From Pseudomonas sp. SDI (GTDB taxonomy: Bacteria > Pseudomonadota > Gammaproteobacteria > Pseudomonadales > Pseudomonadaceae): 64,000 bases of DNA. Within the stretch, counting starts at the first letter, position 1. Every line of letters starts with the position of its first letter. This document shows, one piece after another, positions 39,623 through 48,422 of the stretch. A program made the position numbers and the translations under genes. The notes below the pieces were generated by a model. The model had not been told where the DNA came from, did no database searches, and saw nothing but the letters and a program-made list of their open reading frames with translations. The stretch lies in contig NZ_QETK01000002.1 of assembly GCF_003105155.1 (NCBI RefSeq), positions 147,614 to 211,613 on the forward strand. Direction: 5' to 3'.

Positions 39623-41017
39623 ATGACCCTGCCCAGCCGTCTCAACCTTGTCACCCTCTGCCTGTTCCTTGGCGCCTGCAGCAGCACGCCGCCGACCACC
39701 CCGGCACTGCCGGCACCGGCCAGTTGGCAAGGTGCGCACCGCGACCTTGCGCGCCTCGATGGCGGCTGGTGGCGGGCGTTTGCCAGCCCTGAGCTGGACC
39801 GCCTGATCGCGCGCGCGCGCGCCAACAGTTTCGACCTGGCGGCCGCCATCGCGCGGGTCCGTCAGGCCCAGGCCAGTGCTGTCATTGCCGGCGCGCCGTT
39901 GTTGCCGGAAGTGAAATTCGGGCTTAACGCTAGCCGTCAGCGACTGATGCGCGGCGACGGTTTCGGCGGCATCGACGCCAGCGACAAGCAGCGTACCTAC
40001 ACCGCGTTCGACAGCACCCTGAGCGCGACCTATGAGATCGACTTCTGGGGCGGCAAGGCGGCAGCGCGCGACAGTGCCCTGGCCGCGCTGGAGGCCAGCC
40101 GTTACGAGCGCGACACCGTCGAGCTGACTGTGCTCAGCGGGGTTGCCAACAGCTACCTGCAAAGCCTGGCACTGAGCGAACAGGTGCGTATCGCCCGGCT
40201 CAACCTGGCCAACGCGCGTAACGTACTGGAAGTGGTCGAGACCCGCCACGACGCCGGTTCTGCCACGACCCTGGAACTAGCCCAGCAGCGCAGCCTGGTG
40301 GCCAATCAACAGCGCCAGCTGCCGTTGCTGGAGCAACAATTACAGGACAGCCGCATCACCCTGGCGACGCTGCTGGGCGATCCGGTGCAGCAACTGCAAC
40401 TGGGCGGCACGGATTTCCACCAGCTCGCCAGCCCGGCCATCGGTGCCGGGGTGCCCAGCGACCTGCTGACGCGCCGGCCGGATATCGCCAATGCCGAGGC
40501 CAGGCTGGCCGCCGCGCAGGCCAACGTGCGGGTCGCACGGGCAGCCATGCTGCCGAGCCTGACGCTGGGGGCGAACCTCGGCTCGGGGGCGCAGCACTTT
40601 GCCGATATCGTGCGCAGCCCCTACTACAGCCTGACCGCAGGGCTGGTGGCGCCGGTCTTCAACAATGGCCGGCTGGCCGCCGAGCGCGATCGGGCGCAGG
40701 CGATGCAGGAGGAATTGCTGCAGGCCTATCACCGGGTGATCGTGTCTGGGTTTGCCGATGTCGAGCAGGCGCTCAACGGCATCGACGGGGTCGAGCGGCA
40801 GCGCGCCTGGCAGGACGAGGGACTGCGCCAGGCGCGGATCGCCTTCGAAATCGCCGAAAGCCGCTACCAGGCGGGGGCGGAAACGCTGCTCACCGTACTG
40901 GAGACGCAGCGCACTCTGTATCAGGCGCAGGACCAGCAGGTGCAATTGCGCCTGGCCCGGCTGCAGGGCAGCGTGGCGCTGTACAAGGCGTTAGGTGGGG
41001 GCTGGACAGTGCGTTGA
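39623..41017 (+). CDS. opmQ: pyoverdine efflux outer-membrane channel OpmQ (TolC-like lipoprotein)
   Basis: Outer-membrane factor of the NodT/OprM type (464 residues). Lipoprotein signal with lipobox FLGACS; two repeats of long helices (LDRLIARARANSFDLAAAIA and ADIVRSPYYSLTAGLVAPVF regions) and the conserved LLTRRPDIANAEARLAAAQA. It completes the PvdRT-OpmQ tripartite pump and begins 3 bases after pvdT. Confidence 0.92.
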   Translation: MTLPSRLNLVTLCLFLGACSSTPPTTPALPAPASWQGAHRDLARLDGGWWRAFASPELDRLIARARANSFDLAAAIARVRQAQASAVIAGAPLLPEVKFGLNASRQRLMRGDGFGGIDASDKQRTYTAFDSTLSATYEIDFWGGKAAARDSALAALEASRYERDTVELTVLSGVANSYLQSLALSEQVRIARLNLANARNVLEVVETRHDAGSATTLELAQQRSLVANQQRQLPLLEQQLQDSRITLATLLGDPVQQLQLGGTDFHQLASPAIGAGVPSDLLTRRPDIANAEARLAAAQANVRVARAAMLPSLTLGANLGSGAQHFADIVRSPYYSLTAGLVAPVFNNGRLAAERDRAQAMQEELLQAYHRVIVSGFADVEQALNGIDGVERQRAWQDEGLRQARIAFEIAESRYQAGAETLLTVLETQRTLYQAQDQQVQLRLARLQGSVALYKALGGGWTVR

Positions 41018-41030
41018 AACGGCTGGCCTC

Positions 41031-41083
41031 ATCGCGGGACGAGCCCACGGGTTGCGTGTAGGAGCGGGCTCGTCCGGCGATGC
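41031..41083. repeat. REP-type inverted pair between opmQ and pvdP
   Basis: ATCGCGGGACGAGCCCA and TGTAGGAGCGGGCTCGTCCGGCGAT form an inverted pair in the gap between convergent opmQ and pvdP. It belongs to the same sequence class as the repeats at 50024-50090 and 63948-64000. Confidence 0.75.
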
Positions 41084-41093
41084 TTGTAGCGAC

Positions 41094-42716
41094 CTAGGAC
41101 GTAATCCCGCGCATCGACAGATGCCGCGCATACCACGGCCGCTGCGGCACCCGCTTGAACAACGGAGCCATGCTGTGGTCCTCGCCGAACACAATGCGCA
41201 ACGCCAGCTTCATGGTCTCCACATCCATCTCCACCGACTTGCCCGGAAACATCCCCGGCAGCGTGCTGCAGCCATGGGTCGTCGGCCCCAGCCACGGGTC
41301 TTCGACCTCGACCCAGCGCCCCGGGGCAAACCATTGCACGCCATTCACCTCAAGCCGGCGCACCTGCCCCGGATTGTGCCGCTCATGCGCGCGGTACCAA
41401 TCCTCGATGCGATCGTCGATCCAGCCATGGAACCCCCAGAACACCGGGCTCACATGCGACGAGAAGGGATCGCCGAGAAAGTCGTTCTCCGCCCCGTACC
41501 AGCGTGCGGCAAAGTCCGCCGGATCCCGCGCCATCGGCACCGGCACGCCGTTCGACGGGTCGCGCGGCACCGACGCCCAGCACATGTGCAACCAATCGTG
41601 CAGGTTCATCTCCAGCTCCGAACCGAACGCACCGAGGGTCAGCTTCGACAGGTACAACGGGTCCTGATACTGCGACTCCCACACCTGGAAGTTGCCGCAG
41701 AAGGTTTCCGGCGCCTTGATCGCCGCCACCCACTGGGTGTAGTCGGCGTCGCTCGGCGCCAGCCAGGTCGGCGGCACGCTGTAGCCGTCATGGTTATCGA
41801 AATAGCGGGCAAAGCCATGCCGGTCGAACTCCACGTTCGGCTGCGGCAACGGGAAGTGCTGCCACGACGGCAAGTCCTGGAACGAACGCGCCGTGCCGAG
41901 CATGTGCCGGTGCATGAACAGGAAATCCACCCCCGAGCCGTTGCGATGCTTGCGTGGCCCACGGGCGTCGCGCTCCCGATCCCGCGGTCCGGGCTGCCAG
42001 CCCAGCCCGCGCAGGGCGCCGTGCTTCTCCTTGGACAGGCGGTGCCATTTGTCCCGTGTGGCGTGCCACAGCTGATGGAACAGCCGGTGCTCGGCGCCAA
42101 TCAGCCAGGCTCGGAGTTCCGGGGTATAGGCAATCCGCTCGCGGGCTTCGGGGAAGCTGCGTTTCACTGCAACGAAACGACTGTCGGCCAGTGGCAGTAC
42201 CAGCGAACGGTCGAGCCGTTGCACGCGTCCGCTCAGGGTGCCACTGCCGGCATTGCCGAAGGTGCCCCAGACTTCGTCGAGGGTCGCCGTGCATGCATAG
42301 CCTGGCCCGGCCGGGTTGCTCAGCAGGCGCCAGCGCACCTCTGCGCTGGAGGCGCCGACCAGATCGCCAAGCACCCGATAGGCCGCCGGCCCCTCGGCCT
42401 CCAGCGCCTGCCGGGTATCGAGCACGCCGCGCAGGCCGCGGCCCTTGGCGGCAATGTCGAGGTACAGCGTCACGCCGTCGCGCGGCAAACCGAGCACCCC
42501 GCCATCGGCGCCCTCGAAGCGTACATCCCAGATCCCGCGTAGTTGATTGGCCAGTTGCTGAGCGGCAATGTCGGCCAGTTCGACGCTGGCCTCGCCGGGC
42601 GTGACGATGTCGTCCTCGGGGTCGTGGGTCAGCTGCCGGTGACCGTAATACACCGCCGGTACTGCCGCACCGGTCAACGCCAGACCTGCTATGAACCCAC
42701 GTCGCGATATCGTCAT
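41094..42716 (-). CDS. pvdP: PvdP, tyrosinase-like enzyme of pyoverdine chromophore maturation
   Basis: Periplasmic copper enzyme (540 residues) that oxidises the ferribactin tyrosine to complete the chromophore. The twin-arginine signal is MTISRRGFIAGLALTGAAVP. The C-terminal tyrosinase-like half shows the candidate copper-binding His set: FMHRHMLGTARSF, LHDWLHMCWA, and HVSPVFWGFHGWIDDRIEDW. The start at 42716 follows TAGGGCA; an ATG at 42737 with AAGG upstream is the alternative and would only lengthen the Tat leader. Alone after its own PvdS promoter. Confidence 0.9.
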   Translation of the reverse strand: MTISRRGFIAGLALTGAAVPAVYYGHRQLTHDPEDDIVTPGEASVELADIAAQQLANQLRGIWDVRFEGADGGVLGLPRDGVTLYLDIAAKGRGLRGVLDTRQALEAEGPAAYRVLGDLVGASSAEVRWRLLSNPAGPGYACTATLDEVWGTFGNAGSGTLSGRVQRLDRSLVLPLADSRFVAVKRSFPEARERIAYTPELRAWLIGAEHRLFHQLWHATRDKWHRLSKEKHGALRGLGWQPGPRDRERDARGPRKHRNGSGVDFLFMHRHMLGTARSFQDLPSWQHFPLPQPNVEFDRHGFARYFDNHDGYSVPPTWLAPSDADYTQWVAAIKAPETFCGNFQVWESQYQDPLYLSKLTLGAFGSELEMNLHDWLHMCWASVPRDPSNGVPVPMARDPADFAARWYGAENDFLGDPFSSHVSPVFWGFHGWIDDRIEDWYRAHERHNPGQVRRLEVNGVQWFAPGRWVEVEDPWLGPTTHGCSTLPGMFPGKSVEMDVETMKLALRIVFGEDHSMAPLFKRVPQRPWYARHLSMRGITS

Positions 42717-42761
42717 TGCCCTACCCGTGTCAGCCATGAAACAGCCTTTGTCCAAGCTAGG

Positions 42762-42785
42762 ACGTTGGCTGGCGGGGGAAATTTA
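42762..42785 (-). promoter_or_regulatory. PvdS-dependent promoter of pvdP
   Basis: On the minus strand TAAAT (42785-42781), 16 bases, CGT (42764-42762). The spacing is exact, about 45 bases before the chosen pvdP start. Confidence 0.85.
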
Positions 42786-42833
42786 GGGGCGGAATGCCGC
42801 AGGGCGCGGCAGGTTTCCAGCGGCAGGCAGAAG

Positions 42834-42862
42834 CAGGCGGGCATGGCCTGGATGCCCGCCTG
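42834..42862 (-). terminator. hairpin terminator after pvdH
   Basis: Perfect 11-base stem CAGGCGGGCAT / ATGCCCGCCTG around a 7-base loop, 11 bases after the pvdH stop. There is no T run, so termination efficiency is uncertain. Confidence 0.55.
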
Positions 42863-42873
42863 TAAAGAACGCC

Positions 42874-44286
42874 TTACAGGCGTTGCAGAGCCGCGCCGAG
42901 CGCGCGGCCGAAGCGCCGCATCACCTCGTCGATCTGCTCGGCGGTGATGATCAGCGGCGGCAGGAAGCGCACCACACTGCCGTTACGCCCCCCCAGTTCG
43001 AGGATCAGCCCGCGCTTGAGGCACTCGTTCTGCAGCAGCGAAGCCAGCTTGCCGAAGGTCGGTGGGTGACCCTGCGCGTCGAGTGGGCCTTGCGGGTCGA
43101 CCAGTTCGACCCCGAGCATCAGGCCGCGCCCGCGGATATCGCCCAGCTGCGGGAAATCGCGCTGCAGCAGCGACAGCTGTTCGCGCAGGCGCAGGCCCAT
43201 GGCCTCGGCGTGCCCAGCCAGGTCGTGGTGCTTCAGGTAGCGCATCACTGCGGAACCGGCGGCCATGGCCATCTGGTTGCCGCGGAAGGTCCCGGCATGC
43301 GCGCCGGGTTGCCATACGTCGAGCGCTTCGCGGTACACCAGCACCGCCAGCGGCAGGCTGCCGCCAATCGCCTTGGACAGCACCACCACGTCGGGGACGA
43401 TACCGGCGTGCTCAAAAGCGAACATCTTGCCGGTGCGGCCAAAGCCGCTCTGGATCTCGTCGACGATCAGCGCCACCCCGGCCTTCTCGGTGATCCGCCG
43501 CAGGCCGCGCAGCCAGTCGAGATCGGCCGGAATCACACCGCCCTCGCCCTGCACCACTTCGACGATCACCGCCGCCGGCAACTGCACCCCGGCCTCCGGG
43601 TCACTGAGCAGGTTTTCCAGGTAATGCAGGTTGACCTGCACGCCCTGCTCACCGCCCAGGCCGAACGGGCAACGGTAGTCGTACGGGTACGGCAAAAACT
43701 GCACGCCATTGCTGAGCAGGCCAGCCAGCGGCTTTTTCGGCCCCAGGCTGCCCATCAGGCTCAGCGCGCCCTGACTCATGCCGTGGTAGCCGCCCTGGAA
43801 CGACAGCACGGTGCTGCGCCCGGTGGCGGTACGCACCAGCTTCAGCGCCGCTTCGACCGCGTCGGTGCCGGTCGGGCCGCAGAACTGGATCTTCGCCTGC
43901 GCGCTGAACTCGGCCGGCAGCAGGCCGAACAGGTCCTGGACGAACTGGTCCTTGACCGGGGTGGTCAGGTCCAGGGTGTGCAGCGGCAGCTCGTCGGCCA
44001 GCACCTGCTGGATCGCCTCGACCACCACCGGGTGGTTGTGGCCCAGCGCCAGGGTGCCGGCGCCGGCCAGGCAGTCGATGAACTGGCGACCTTCGACGTC
44101 TTCGACGTAGATGCCACGGGCACGCTTGAGCGCCAGCGGGATACGCCGCGGGTAGCTGCGAGCGTTGGATTCCTGCTGTTTCTGTCGGGCCAGCAGCGGC
44201 GATTCGGCGAACTGGTACAGCGTTTCGCCGGGCTCGGCGGCAACGGCCGCCGGCAGCGGCTCGGCAAGGCGGGTAGCGACTGACAT
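42874..44286 (-). CDS. pvdH: PvdH, diaminobutyrate-2-oxoglutarate aminotransferase
   Basis: Class III PLP aminotransferase (470 residues) making L-2,4-diaminobutyrate from aspartate semialdehyde for the Dab module of PvdL. The PLP Lys lies in VVLSKAIGGSLPLAVLVY; further blocks are GAGTLALGHNHPVVVEAIQQ, CGPTGTDAVEAALKLV and LIVDEIQSGFGRTGKMFAFE. The ATG at 44286 has GAGG upstream and starts MSVATRLAEPLPA; the longer frame overlaps the leader. The gene follows a PvdS promoter. Confidence 0.95.
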   Translation of the reverse strand: MSVATRLAEPLPAAVAAEPGETLYQFAESPLLARQKQQESNARSYPRRIPLALKRARGIYVEDVEGRQFIDCLAGAGTLALGHNHPVVVEAIQQVLADELPLHTLDLTTPVKDQFVQDLFGLLPAEFSAQAKIQFCGPTGTDAVEAALKLVRTATGRSTVLSFQGGYHGMSQGALSLMGSLGPKKPLAGLLSNGVQFLPYPYDYRCPFGLGGEQGVQVNLHYLENLLSDPEAGVQLPAAVIVEVVQGEGGVIPADLDWLRGLRRITEKAGVALIVDEIQSGFGRTGKMFAFEHAGIVPDVVVLSKAIGGSLPLAVLVYREALDVWQPGAHAGTFRGNQMAMAAGSAVMRYLKHHDLAGHAEAMGLRLREQLSLLQRDFPQLGDIRGRGLMLGVELVDPQGPLDAQGHPPTFGKLASLLQNECLKRGLILELGGRNGSVVRFLPPLIITAEQIDEVMRRFGRALGAALQRL

Positions 44287-44369
44287 CTGAAGTAACCTCG
44301 CAAGCAAGCGGATGTGCCCTCCACGCGCCTGTTGCCAGAACTGTGTCGGGAAATGTTCTCGCTTGGAAA

Positions 44370-44393
44370 ACGCACCAGCAGGCTGCGGATTTA
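44370..44393 (-). promoter_or_regulatory. PvdS-dependent promoter of pvdH
   Basis: On the minus strand TAAAT (44393-44389), exactly 16 bases, CGT (44372-44370), about 85 bases before the pvdH start. Confidence 0.85.
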
Positions 44394-44519
44394 GCGTTCT
44401 GCGCCGGCCATCAGAAGGTTTTCTGCATCGCTTGCAGGCGCAGCCCGCAAAACCGCAGCGGCGTGCCGCTGGCCCGGTAACCCAGCCGCCGGAAGAAGCC
44501 CGCGGCGCTGTAACAGGAT

Positions 44520-45845
44520 TTACCCGCGGATCGGCATGTGCAGGCTGACCCGCAACCCATCCGCCTGGCTATCGAAGTGCAAGGCACAGCCACAGCGCTG
44601 GACAATCGCCTGGACGATGGCCAGGCCCAAGCCGCAGCCGCTGCTTTGCGCGTCGCGCCAGAAGCGCTGGGTGAGGTGTTGCAGGTCGTGCTCGGCAATC
44701 CCTGGCCCGTAGTCGCGCACGCAATACACCACGCGCTCGGCTTCCAGCTGCAACAGCAGTTCCACCGGCATCTCGGCGGCGCTGTGGCGCAAGGCGTTGT
44801 CCAGCAGGTTGCGCAGGGCCGCCACGGCCAGCGCGTTGGGCATGTCGAGGATCACCTGCGCCGCCTGGCTCGGCGCACGCAAGGTGATCCGCCGGTTGTC
44901 GCCCAGGCCGGCGTCCTGAATGGCCTGGCGAGCGACCTGCTCGGCGCTGCAGGCCACACCGTCGTCGAACGACAGGCTGCCCTCGACCCGCGCCAGCAAC
45001 AGCAACTGCTCCAGGGTCCGGTGCAGGCGGTCGGCGCCCTGCTCGGCATGTTCCAGGGCCTGCTCGCGCACGCTGCCATCGGTCATCCGCGCCACCTGCA
45101 GGTGGGTCTTGATCGCGGTCAGCGGGCTGCGCAGTTCGTGGGCCGCGTCGCCGGTCATGCGCCGCTCGCGCTCGATGGTCTGGCCGATGCGCTGAAACAG
45201 CTGGTTCTGGGTTTCCAGCAACGGTTGCAGCTCGCTCGGCAAGGCGCGCACCTGCAACGGTTCGAGCGAATCCGGGCTGCGCCGGCGCAAGGCATCGCGC
45301 ATCCGGTTGAGCGGCGCCAGGCCCTTGCCGACGCCAAGCCAGAGCAGCCCCAAGCTGCCGAGCAAGGCCACCAGCACCGGCGCCGAGGCGGCCAGCAGGA
45401 TCGAGCGGTTCAGCGCTTCGCGCTCCTGATGGCGGTCGGCCGTGGTGATGCGCACATCGCCCCTGGCGTAGGTGAAGCTGCGCCACAACGCACCATCGAT
45501 CAGCTGGTCGTGAAAGCCGCTGCGCTGGTCGTCGAGGGTCTGCTCGGCGTGGTTGTGGCTGCGCGCGAGGATCTCGCCGCGCAACGAGCTGACCTGGCAG
45601 GCCATGCCATCCGGCACGCTGAGCTGGTCGGCACTGAGCCGGGTGCCCTCGCCCTTGCTGGTCAGCGGTTGCGGCAACTGATCGATCAGCCCGGCGACCA
45701 TCCGCGCCGAGGCCACCAGGCGCTGGTCGAGGGAGAACATCATTTGCTGACGCAGGTCGCGCAGCATCCAGGCGGCCGCCAGGGCCCAGATCACCACGAA
45801 GGCGGTGCCGAGGATCAGGGTCAGGCGCAGGCGCAGGCTGATCAC
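44520..45845 (-). CDS. dsbS: sensor histidine kinase, DsbS-like
   Basis: Inner-membrane histidine kinase (441 residues). TM1 at about 9-28, a periplasmic sensor at about 29-145, TM2 at about 147-168, a HAMP-like linker, dimerisation His in AAHELRSPLTAIKTHLQVAR, N box LRNLLDNALRHSA, and G boxes VRDYGPGIAE and GCGLGLAIVQAI. It starts with GTG overlapping the dsbR stop. The partner operon dsbD-tlpA-dsbG, divergent across the dsbR promoter region, matches the layout of the P. aeruginosa DsbRS system, which I recall as copper-responsive. The symbol is assigned from that context. Confidence 0.85.
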   Translation of the reverse strand: MISLRLRLTLILGTAFVVIWALAAAWMLRDLRQQMMFSLDQRLVASARMVAGLIDQLPQPLTSKGEGTRLSADQLSVPDGMACQVSSLRGEILARSHNHAEQTLDDQRSGFHDQLIDGALWRSFTYARGDVRITTADRHQEREALNRSILLAASAPVLVALLGSLGLLWLGVGKGLAPLNRMRDALRRRSPDSLEPLQVRALPSELQPLLETQNQLFQRIGQTIERERRMTGDAAHELRSPLTAIKTHLQVARMTDGSVREQALEHAEQGADRLHRTLEQLLLLARVEGSLSFDDGVACSAEQVARQAIQDAGLGDNRRITLRAPSQAAQVILDMPNALAVAALRNLLDNALRHSAAEMPVELLLQLEAERVVYCVRDYGPGIAEHDLQHLTQRFWRDAQSSGCGLGLAIVQAIVQRCGCALHFDSQADGLRVSLHMPIRG

Positions 45846-46522
45846 GAGGCTTGCTCCGGCAATTGCGCCGGGCCCAGGCGGTAACCGAGGCCGCGTACGG
45901 TTTCGACGATGCCGTTGCCGAGTTTGCGCCGCAGGTGGTGGATGTGCACGTTCAGTGCGTTGCTTTCGACTTCGTCGCCAAAACCATAGACGCTGTCCTT
46001 GAGCTGCTCGCTGGAGAGCACCCGGCCACGATTCTGCAGCAGCGCCTGGAGCAGGGCCTGCTCGCGCCGCGACAGGTCCACGGGCTGGCCCCCCAGGCTG
46101 ACTGCGCAGTTGCTCGGGTCGAAGCTCAACGGGCCGTGCTCGATCACATTGACGCAGCGCCCGGCGGCCCGCCGCAGCAGGGTATGCAGGCGCGCGGCAA
46201 GCTCACGCAGGTCGAACGGCTTGAGCAAATAGTCGTCGGCGCCGGCTTGCAGGCCATCGACCCGGTCGGTGACCGCATCGCGGGCCGTCAGGATCAGCAC
46301 CGGCAGGCTCTGCCCCTGCTGGCGCAAGCGCTGCAGCAGTTTCAGGCCGTCTTCGTCGGGCAGGCCGAGGTCGAGCACCATCACATCGAAATGCGCCGCC
46401 TGCAGCATCGCCCGCGCGGCGCTGGCGCTGGCCACGCGGTCGACGGTCAGGCCCTGGGCGCTCAGGCCGGCAACGATGCCGCTGGCGATCAGCTCATCAT
46501 CCTCACAAAGCAGTACGTGCAT
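45842..46522 (-). CDS. dsbR: OmpR-family response regulator, DsbR-like
   Basis: A 226-residue regulator: receiver domain (1-115; phospho-Asp in DVMVLDLGLPDEDGLKLLQR; Lys in YLLKPFDLRELAAR) and a winged-helix DNA-binding domain (about 130-220, ending VETVRGLGYRLG). Operon with dsbS, overlapping by 3 bases. It is divergent from dsbD; the intergenic region contains two inverted copies of a TTAANTCAGGNTTA site that are good candidates for its binding sites. Confidence 0.92.
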   Translation of the reverse strand: MHVLLCEDDELIASGIVAGLSAQGLTVDRVASASAARAMLQAAHFDVMVLDLGLPDEDGLKLLQRLRQQGQSLPVLILTARDAVTDRVDGLQAGADDYLLKPFDLRELAARLHTLLRRAAGRCVNVIEHGPLSFDPSNCAVSLGGQPVDLSRREQALLQALLQNRGRVLSSEQLKDSVYGFGDEVESNALNVHIHHLRRKLGNGIVETVRGLGYRLGPAQLPEQAS

Positions 46523-46571
46523 GAATCGGGCTCGGTCTCGGTTCGAAGGCCGCCAGTACAGCAGCGGCAGA

Positions 46572-46586
46572 TTAACTCAGGATTAT
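46572..46586 (+). promoter_or_regulatory. candidate DsbR operator, site facing dsbR
   Basis: TTAACTCAGGATTAT, a TTAA-N7-TTA(T) tandem with 11-base period as bound by OmpR-family regulators. It is 50 bases upstream of dsbR and is the inverted counterpart of the site at 46635-46649. Confidence 0.5.
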
Positions 46587-46634
46587 GCCGCGCATCCCGG
46601 CCAGCGTCGCCTGCCGGCCGACCATCGCCGTACG

Positions 46635-46649
46635 TTAACCCTGACTTAA
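46635..46649 (-). promoter_or_regulatory. candidate DsbR operator, site facing dsbD
   Basis: TTAACCCTGACTTAA; on the minus strand TTAAGTCAGGGTTAA, which matches the first 14 bases of the site at 46572 at 12 positions. It lies 48 bases upstream of dsbD, mirroring the other site's distance from dsbR. Confidence 0.5.
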
Positions 46650-46697
46650 TCGACACCGGGCAGGCTGTGCCATTAATTGCACTGCCAAGGCCTTCCC

Positions 46698-48422
46698 ATG
46701 CGTGTTTTCCTGCTAGCCCTGCTGGCGCTGTTCAGCTCACTGAGCCAGGCCCAGCCGTTTTCCCATCCGTTTGCCCAGGGCGAATTCCTCGCGGTGGACA
46801 AGGCCTTCGTGTTCAGCACCGAGCGTCTGGCCAACGGCGACATGCGCCTGCACTGGAACATTACCGACGGCTATTACCTGTACCAGAAACGCCTGAAGTT
46901 CGACGGCATCGAGCCGAGTGCGGTGCCGGCGCTGCCGCCGGGACTGAACCACAGCGACCCGTATTTCGGCGATACCCAGGTCTATCGCGGCGAGCTGGAA
47001 CTGCGCCTGCCCGCTTCGGCCAGCGGTCAGTTGCGGCTCGGCTGGCAAGGCTGCGCCGATGCCGGCCTGTGTTACCCACCGCAAACCTCGTTGGTCGACC
47101 TGGGTGGCGCGGCGCGCGCCGCCCCGGCACAGGCCAGCGACCAGGCGCTGGCCGGCACCCTCGGCGAGCACGGCCTGGCCTGGGGCCTGCTGGCGTTCTT
47201 TGGCCTCGGCCTATTGCTAGCCTTCACCCCGTGCTCGCTGCCGATGCTGCCGATTCTCGCCGGGCTGGTCATGGGCAATGGCGCCAGCGCCCGCCGTGGC
47301 TGGGCGCTGGCCGCCAGCTATGTACTGAGCATGGCGCTGGTGTATGCCGCCCTCGGGGTGGTGGCCGCCCTGCTCGGCGCCAGCCTGCAGGCCTGGTTGC
47401 AACAACCCTGGCTGCTTGGCACCCTCGCCGGCCTGTTCGTGCTGCTGGCGCTGCCGATGTTCGGCGCCTTCGAACTGCAACTGCCGGGTTTCCTGCGCGA
47501 TGGCCTGGAACGGGCCGGGCGCAATACCCGTGGCGGCAGCCTGTATGGTGCGGCGCTGCTCGGCGCCTTGTCCGGGCTGCTGATGGGCCCGTGCATGACC
47601 GCCCCGCTGGCCAGCGCCCTGCTCTACATCGCGCAAAGTGGCAACGCCGTGCACGGCGCGCTGGTGCTGTTCGCCCTCGGCCTGGGCATGGGCCTGCCGC
47701 TGCTGTTGCTGGTGACGCTAGGCAACCGCTTCCTGCCGCGCCCCGGCGCCTGGATGAACCTGGTCAAGGGCCTGTTCGGCTTCGTCTTCCTCGCCATGGC
47801 CCTGTACACCCTGCGCGCCGTGCTGGCCCCAAGCCTGTGGCTGGGCCTGGCCGGCGCCTGGCTGCTGGCCTTGGCCTGGAGCGCCTGGCCGGCGCTCAAG
47901 GCGCTCCGCGCGCTGCAACCGGCCCTGGTGCTGATCGGCCTGTGGGGTGCCTTGAACATTGTCGGTGCGGCCGCCGGTGGCGACGATCCCTGGCAGCCGT
48001 TGCAGCCGTTCGCCGGCTCGCGCCAGGGCAACGCGGCGAGCCAGGCAAGTGCCGATGCATTCACCACCGTCAACACCCCGGCGGCGCTACACGCTCAGCT
48101 CGATGAGGCCAAGGCCCAGGGCCAATGGGTATTTCTCGACTACTATGCCGACTGGTGTGTGTCGTGCAAGGTCATGGAAAAACAAGTGTTCGCCCGTACC
48201 GATGTGCTCGCCGCGCTGCAAGGCGTGCGCCTGATCCGCCTGGACGTGACCGCCGACACCCCGGCCAGCAAGGACCTGCTGCAACGCTATCAGGTGCCCG
48301 GCCCGCCCAGCATGCTCTGGATCGGCCCGGAGGGCACTGAGCGCCGGGCCAAACGGATTACCGGCGAAGTCGATGCCGCCACCTTCCTGCAACAGTGGGC
48401 CGCCACCAGGAGCCAAGGCTGA
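46698..48422 (+). CDS. dsbD: thiol:disulfide interchange protein DsbD
   Basis: Inner-membrane reductant carrier (574 residues) bringing electrons from cytosolic thioredoxin to periplasmic DsbC/DsbG-type proteins. Signal peptide MRVFLLALLALFSSLSQAQ; N-terminal periplasmic domain with the Cys pair of CADAGLCYPPQ. Eight-helix core with Cys in FTPCSLPMLPILAG and GPCMTAPLASALLY. C-terminal thioredoxin domain with YYADWCVSCKVMEKQVF. The ATG at 46698 has AAGG upstream. First gene of the dsbD-tlpA-dsbG operon. Confidence 0.95.
   Translation: MRVFLLALLALFSSLSQAQPFSHPFAQGEFLAVDKAFVFSTERLANGDMRLHWNITDGYYLYQKRLKFDGIEPSAVPALPPGLNHSDPYFGDTQVYRGELELRLPASASGQLRLGWQGCADAGLCYPPQTSLVDLGGAARAAPAQASDQALAGTLGEHGLAWGLLAFFGLGLLLAFTPCSLPMLPILAGLVMGNGASARRGWALAASYVLSMALVYAALGVVAALLGASLQAWLQQPWLLGTLAGLFVLLALPMFGAFELQLPGFLRDGLERAGRNTRGGSLYGAALLGALSGLLMGPCMTAPLASALLYIAQSGNAVHGALVLFALGLGMGLPLLLLVTLGNRFLPRPGAWMNLVKGLFGFVFLAMALYTLRAVLAPSLWLGLAGAWLLALAWSAWPALKALRALQPALVLIGLWGALNIVGAAAGGDDPWQPLQPFAGSRQGNAASQASADAFTTVNTPAALHAQLDEAKAQGQWVFLDYYADWCVSCKVMEKQVFARTDVLAALQGVRLIRLDVTADTPASKDLLQRYQVPGPPSMLWIGPEGTERRAKRITGEVDAATFLQQWAATRSQG

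Noticed and set aside
36437..40249. Open minus-strand frame of 1270 codons across pvdR, pvdT and opmQ
   Set aside because: Antisense shadow of three recognised genes in high-GC DNA; low-complexity composition and no domain.
44308..44519. A Fur box between pvdH and dsbS
   Set aside because: The AT-poor region holds only the PvdS box; no 19-base Fur-like sequence was found.
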